The notes under the pieces: generated by a model
The model's database searches: none
What the model saw: only the letters and a program-made list of their open reading frames with translations
What the model was told of the DNA's origin: nothing
Part shown: piece after piece, positions 59,101 to 64,000 of the stretch
Layout: each line of letters opens with the position of its first letter
Position numbering within the stretch: position 1 is the first letter of the stretch
Translations under genes and position numbers: made by a program
Assembly (NCBI GenBank): GCA_007026445.1
Contig: VDMD01000001.1
Location: 2,480,001-2,544,000, forward strand
Length of the DNA stretch: 64,000 nt
Direction of reading: 5' to 3'
Source of the DNA: Schizophyllum amplum
Lineage: Eukaryota > Basidiomycota > Agaricomycetes > Agaricales > Schizophyllaceae

Positions 59101-59745
59101 GCGCGGTGATTTGGGGGAGGAGATTCTCGAGAAAGCCGCCGACACCGGAGTGCTGGTGCGTGCCGACGAGCGCGATGTTCTCGTTTGTGTAGAGGCCGGG
59201 GTAGAGCGCATCGAGGCGGTTGACGATCTGCCGACGGACGCCAGTGTCGCCCATGGCGATGTCTGTGCGGGCCGATCAGCATTATTGGTGTGTACGGCAG
59301 ACGCTAGACGCACCAGCATTGATGAAGAGGATGCGATCATTGGGCGAGGACGCGTCGGCGACGATGTACGCGCGACTGTGCTGTCGCATGTGCAGACCTG
59401 GAGGGAAGGTTGGACACTGCGCGACGCGTAACCAGAGTCCCACAAACCCGTATCTGTCTGCGCCAGCGACGCATATCCCTGCAAACCTCGCTCGTCAGTC
59501 TCCCTCCGCCACAGACGCGCTCGACGACGCACCATCATGTTTGTCTCAACGACCGGGCCAGTGATGTCTGCCGTGCCTACGCGTCGTCAGACCCATGTAC
59601 GCTGCCGCCGCACAGGCCACGCACCGAGTCCCAGCAGATAAAGCCCTTCATTGTACTGTCCCTGTACACCCGTGATCGCGCCACCGTCGGGAAAGAGGTT
59701 GAGCGACGCGCAGAACGCGCTCAGATACCAGACAACGTGCTTCAT
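56117..59745 (-). CDS. Neutral/alkaline ceramidase (non-lysosomal type)
   Basis: Starts MKHVVWYLSAFCASLNLF (ATG 59743-59745), a signal-peptide-like leader; ATG 59811 is an upstream alternative. Exons then read LGLGTADITGPVVETNMM, GYASLAQTDTGLHMRQHSRA, GDTGVRRQIVNRLDALYPGL, IALVGTHQHSGVGGFLENLL (metal-binding His pair), TLLRFDDTDSNARGFLSFFA, VHGTSIY, ANVGDTSPNT (catalytic Ser in the NxGDxSPN box), CESPGKEYDGLPCEADHSTC and the FESNRIIGQKQYEGA helix. The C-terminal beta domain carries FDSAGIGRNFGDVLADVGSS, VSVQFVGANPR and YRIAYFGDAKAPVTGTI. TGA is at 56117-56119. It hydrolyses ceramide to sphingoid base and fatty acid in the secretory path or outside. Many short introns. All catalytic landmarks are intact; some middle joins are inferred. 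Confidence 0.93.
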
Positions 59746-61475
59746 GGCGAGCGCAAAGACGTCGCCGAGGCCCCAGACGTTGCAGGAGGGAAGAAAGAGA
59801 ACGGGGCTCATTTATCGGAACGCGTGCGACGACAGCCAGTTGCCAGGGCTGAGTCGGGGTCAGTTGATAGCAAAAGTATGCGTGATAGCAATAACCACCA
59901 CCTGCTCAGCCCGCCTTCCTGATGATGGCATTGCGACCATGTATTCACTGCAGTCACACGGTAGTCCTTCGCCAGCCCAGGGTATCGGGAATGCAATGCA
60001 TTGTATAGTCTAGGTAGTACTTACAGGAGACACGATAGAAAGACAGAAACAACAAGGAGGGCGCACGTTCACGACAGCGGGCCGATAGAGGACAGTAGTA
60101 CTTGCACCGTGAGCGGACAGGGGAACGTGTGATGGTCATGAGGATGCATATATTCATTCATACAACGGTACTACAGTATCTGTAGACAATGCGTAAGCAA
60201 AAGTCAATCCAGCAGTGGACCGAGAGCAGTGAGGATCAGTTGGCTGTTCTTAGTTTTTGTGTATAGGTATTCCCCATCGGCCGAAGCCTCCAGTAAATGG
60301 TGTAAAGGTGTATCATCAAAGCAAAGGCCGGAAGGCGTACTCACCATAAGAAAGGGAAGTGATGATAGCCTCGACGGGCGGACACGGAAAAGGTAGCTGA
60401 ACACCAGAAGACACGTCACATACGATCTGGGAAGACAGTTAGTACAAGGGCGATGACAGGGATGGATGGAGGAGATCAGAGGTGCAAAATTTGGCTGTAT
60501 GCTCTGCCAGTCGTCAACGCCTTGGGCTAGGACTGGGGCGGCAAAGAAATCATCACGTCGAAGTAGTGGAAGCGGTACTCACAAGTCAGCTAGATGAGCA
60601 CAGGCGGAGAAGAAAAAACCAAGATATATGACAGGAAGGAGGAAGGGGAGGGGAGGGGAGAAAGGAGGATGGGAGGGGGAAGAGAAGAGGAAGATGCAGA
60701 CGCGATCGGCGGATCGAGAAAAACACCCTGATTGTCACGTGCTCGTCTCACTCAAATAAACATTAGCAAACACTTGCCTGCAACCGTCACCATCCCTTCC
60801 CTTCTATCGGCTTCCTATCCCTCCAATCCCTTTTGTTTCTCCCTAGATAACATGGTTTCTTGTCGAACTGCATGCAAGGTCGCATAGACGAAGGGATCAA
60901 CCTGTCCTCAGGGGAGGAGCCTGGGGCCCTGGCGCTGGCCGTGGGGTTGAAAACACACTCCGTTCTGTCTCGTAAAGTTATGTCTGTGAGTACGGAAGAA
61001 TCCTTGAATGAAACTTTTAGGTGACCAGTGACAGCTGGTATGTGCTACGGTGTATCTTGTCGCGGCCGTGCGCACTCGGCAGAATAGCAGTGGCGAGTAA
61101 CCGGTCCCGTCGACAGGAATCCTATGTACGCGTATGACAAGAATACTATGTACGCGTATGCACTCACGCTGCTGGCCAGTCTCTTTCTGCTCTCCTGTGC
61201 GTAAGGTTACTCAGGTACTTGATCATACGAGCTACATGATTCCACCTTGACCAAGGCCTGGTAATAATAAGGAGCCGGCGGCTCAGCCTCACTCGAGCGT
61301 ACGCTGCACTCGGTGAGTGATTCGCTACTTGAATGTCCGCCTTCTCTGACACACCAGCAGTCCTTGAAGGGCCTTCGTCACGCCACCTCCCCTTGTATTT
61401 ATATGTACATACTTCCTCCACGTCTACTCTATCTCGTTCAACCTCTCACTTACCCATAGTCATCAACGACCAGCC
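59746..61475. other. Divergent intergenic region with GA-rich tract
   Basis: Between the ceramidase (-) and the small secreted-protein locus (+). A nearly pure purine stretch lies at about 60625-60700 (CT-rich on the minus strand). No coding or RNA gene recognised; the 24-nt repeat is listed separately. Confidence 0.45.
61117..61160. repeat. Imperfect 24-nt tandem repeat with palindromic core
   Basis: Two copies of GAAT(C/A)CTATGTACGCGTATG spaced 24 nt apart, each with the perfect palindrome TACGCGTA. They lie about 320-360 nt upstream of the small secreted-protein ATG. Confidence 0.8.
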
Positions 61476-61812
61476 ATGCAGCTCATCTCGCTCCTCTTCG
61501 TCGCGTTTCTCACTGCGCTCGCCGTCGCCAGCCCCCCTCGCGCCGCGCAACTCGGAATTCTACCAGGAGGCCTACGCAAGCGACGACTGCTCCGGCGAGA
61601 TTCTCGCGCGCATGGACCACGCTTCGGCCTGCAACAGCCTCCCAGGCCCTCCCTGAGACGGCGTACTCGCTTAAGTCGTTCGGTCCGGGCTGCTGCAGCG
61701 CCATCTTATTAGAGACGAACGGCTGCACGGGCTTGTCTCGGCGGGCCACGACAACGGAGACTGTATCACGTACCCGGATGGTATCAAGCAGTGGAACGGG
61801 GCCTGCTGCTGA
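61476..61812 (+). pseudogene. Small Cys-rich secreted protein gene broken by frame shifts
   Basis: The ATG at 61476 opens a good signal peptide (MQLISLLFVAFLTALAVAS). The mature part is spread over three frames. The +1 frame gives SEFYQEAYASDDCSGEIL and DHASACNSLPG. A second shift near 61650 gives SLKSFGPGCCSAILLETNGC. A third near 61730 gives LVSAGHDNGDCITYPDGIKQ and WNGACC with TGA at 61810-61812. The first shift falls in a C6 run (61532-61537). Read together, this is one protein of about 110 residues with paired cysteines. No intron fits the shifts. Either the gene is decayed or the assembly has single-base errors here. No family name is recognised; fungal small secreted proteins of this kind have unknown roles. 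Confidence 0.7.
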
Positions 61813-62147
61813 GTTTGGACCTTCGCCTACCAGTTCGTATCAATGGCATTCAGGTAAATGACAAGTTCGAGCACCTCTGTCCGCTTATCAACTCAGCAAA
61901 ATTCAGTTCTGAAGTGACACTTAATTCACTCGGTATACGCACCCGACGAATATTGTAGGGGTGGAGAACATTTGCCAGGTTTGGCCGCTGCCTTCAATCT
62001 TCAAGGCGGATATCTTCACTGAAGTAAAAACTTGCAACAACATGAATTATCCAGACCACTAAAATACAGAGTGCATAAATTATTTTGCTGAGATACGGCA
62101 GCACGCGCATCGTCCAATCACCAGATTATAAGCACCGAACGTTACAC
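61813..62147. other. Convergent 3' region
   Basis: 3' flanks of the secreted-protein locus (+) and the MFS gene (-). AT-rich, with no gene seen. Confidence 0.5.
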
Positions 62148-64000
62148 CTACACTGTCTCCTTCTCGGTCACCTCCGCTCCCTTGTGCTTTATGCGAACCG
62201 TCCTCGTCGCCATGCTGCTCTTCTGGCGGATGCGTTCACCGTAGATGAAGAACACGAACGGGATGGGCATGATGACCACGGAGACCAACGCGAGGAGTAG
62301 CCCGGCGTACTGAAAGCCCATGTTGTGGAACATCTGGGTCACGTAGAGCGGCACTATGGCGCCGATCTCGGAGCGCATTAGCGTCTTAGCGGCGATGGCG
62401 GAAGCGGCATAGTTGGAATAGCTGTCGACGATGTAGGAGTTGGCGGAAATGTAGCTGAAGGGAGGGCGTGAGTTCGGATTGCATGTCCGACTACGCTCGT
62501 GCAAGACTCACATCAAGATCATGCTCCAGCCAAAGACAGCACCACCGACGCATGGTCCTGGGAGCGTGTCAGTATAGGGTCTCCAGTAAATGACGGTCTG
62601 CGTACCTATCCAATGCACCCACTTATAGCCACCAGTAAATGCGAAGATGAACAGCGCCATAGGAAGGAAACTGTTTGATCGTCAGTCTGTGAGAGTAACT
62701 TGAAGGCTCCAGCACACACATCGAGCCGACCATCATGGTATACAGACGAGCCTCTGGGTATGTGCCATTCTTGGTGGCGGCGCGATAAATCTTCTCTTGA
62801 TACGGTACGGCGACGGTCATCGCCAGCAAGATGCCGAGCTAGGCAGAGGTCAGCTCCATGTAGATCGCGCAAACATATTACGTACCACGACGCTGATGAA
62901 CGTAACACCGGTTATCCCTGCAGAGAAGCCCCGAACTTCTGAGAACGCAATAGGGAACGCAAAGAAGAGCAGATCTGGTGAATCATGAGCGAGAGCCGCT
63001 GATTCCTGGAAGCGCTACTTACAGAGGATGCTGTAGATGAATGAGAGATCTGGCAGCGCTGTCAGTGATGCTGCCCAACGCTTGAAGAGACTAGACGTAC
63101 AGAACGACATGAAGAATACAACGGGCTCCGTGAACATCATAATGAGTGGCCGGAGCAACGCCTCCTTGATCACGACCTTGAAGGGACGGCGCTCGAGCTC
63201 GGCGAGTGTGCGGTGGCTACTGTCGCCAGTCTCCTTACGGATGCGCTCTGCCTTGCGGCCCAGCAGGATGGGTGCGAGCGTCTCAGGCATGATCAACGTG
63301 AGGAGCACGCAGGCGCCAAGGAAGATGAAGAGGACCCAGTCTGAACAACGAGATCAGTACGGACACGGCACAACTAGGATTGCGACGTACATATCCATCT
63401 CCATCCCATGTTTTCGCCGATGAAGCCACCAATCAAAGGCCCGATGCAAGCTACAAGACAATATCGTGTTGGCGACGAGAAAATCATTGAAAGCATGAGA
63501 CTTACGACCAATACTGACAGAACCGTAAGCAAACGTAGGAAAATGAGGGAGGATGTAAACTTACAAGATGGTGGCCGAGAATATAGCCATAGGTACACCA
63601 CGCTCCTCTACCGACCATATGTCGGCGACGCTACCTCCCACGTTGCACATCGGCGCGGATGATGCGATTCCCGCAATCTGGCGAGAGACGACCAGGGTGG
63701 CGACGTTCTTTGCCAGTGCGCTAGGTAGAGTGAAGATGAAATACAAGAAAATGCTGAGGGATACCGGGTCAACGACATATAGTATCGTGAATGAGAATGG
63801 ATATACCTGATGATGTATATGGGTCTCCTTCCAACAACCTCGGACAATGGTGCGAAGAGTAGAGGTCTATGGCTTGCTTCAGTAAGACGAACAGAGAAGG
63901 GCACATAAAGTACTGACCCAATGCCAAATCCAATCACGAAGCAGGTAACCGTCAGGTTCACTACCTCCTGCGAAGCGTGCAAATCCACCGTAGGACCTTC
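62148..64000 (-). CDS. MFS drug/polyamine-type transporter (DHA1), 5' end outside the window
   Basis: The visible part starts in [20 protein letters not shown] (helix 1-2 loop). It continues [19 protein letters not shown], the MFS motif A (PLSExxGRRP), then [58 protein letters not shown] (motif C-like), [75 protein letters not shown] and [20 protein letters not shown]. It ends with a basic IRIKHKG-type tail at 62148. The motif set is that of fungal DHA1 exporters such as Tpo1/Flr1, which expel polyamines or xenobiotics at the plasma membrane. About nine introns. The N-terminal cytosolic part and start codon lie right of the window. Substrate cannot be inferred. Confidence 0.9.

Noticed and set aside
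59746..61475. Possible transposon or gene cluster in the long spacer
   Set aside because: No transposase, reverse transcriptase or terminal repeats; only a purine-rich tract and one short tandem repeat.
1..64000. CRISPR arrays, prokaryotic defence islands or a secondary-metabolite cluster
   Set aside because: No regular repeat-spacer structure and no core synthase genes; gene order and introns are plainly eukaryotic.

Overview
This 64-kb window is nuclear DNA of a filamentous basidiomycete, most likely an Agaricomycete. The evidence is moderately GC-rich coding sequence, genes cut by many introns of about 45-60 nt with GTNNGT donors, CTAAC/CTNAC branch sites and AG acceptors, very short intergenic gaps, and a gene set typical of that group: a basidiomycete-style short tyrosinase, a Zn2Cys6 fungal-specific regulator, a TEA/ATTS factor, UPF0643, an eIF5-mimic protein and a PNS1 transporter. 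There is no operon structure. Neighbours are arranged as convergent or divergent pairs and most seem functionally unrelated. Single reading frames rarely cover a gene, so I assembled products by joining exons by eye. Gene ends are firmer than internal boundaries.

Layout. 1-9 kb: the 3' part of a YtcJ-like amidohydrolase (+), the recombination translocase RDH54/TID1 (-) and mitochondrial tRNA-t6A synthase QRI7 (-). 9-13 kb: a secreted tyrosinase (+), tRNA-Glu(UUC) (-) and ribosomal protein eL14 (+). 13-21 kb: a half-BTB protein (+), Mediator subunit MED1 (-), GOT1 (+) and a disordered Ser/Pro-rich protein (-). 21-26 kb: an orphan C-terminal scrap of a GH3 beta-glucosidase, a TMEM242-like membrane protein (-), RACK1 (+) carrying the C/D snoRNA U24 in an intron, and an uncharacterised acidic protein (+). 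26-36 kb: a Zn2Cys6 regulator (-) whose zinc cluster is split by a GC-AG intron, a C2H2 protein (-), tRNA-Pro(CGG) with an intron (-), and UPF0643 (-). 36-45 kb: a large disordered protein (+), gamma-glutamyltranspeptidase (+) and a DPP1-type lipid phosphatase (-). 45-55 kb: eIF5-mimic protein (+), a PP2C phosphatase with a large insert (+), PNS1/CTL (+) and a TEA-domain factor (+). 56-64 kb: neutral ceramidase (-), a small Cys-rich secreted-protein gene broken by frame shifts (+), and an MFS transporter (-) that runs off the right edge.

Thematic links are loose. Several genes serve translation (eL14, RACK1, U24, QRI7, two tRNAs, eIF5-mimic). Ceramidase, DPP1 and PNS1 touch lipid or choline metabolism. 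I see no CRISPR array, no intact transposon and no biosynthetic gene cluster. The best items for a second look are the U24/RACK1 host-gene pairing, two decayed genes (GH3 scrap, secreted protein), the GC-AG intron inside a DNA-binding domain, the duplicated N-terminal module of RDH54, the PP2C insert, and two gene-empty stretches (29.1-31.5 and 52.1-54.1 kb).
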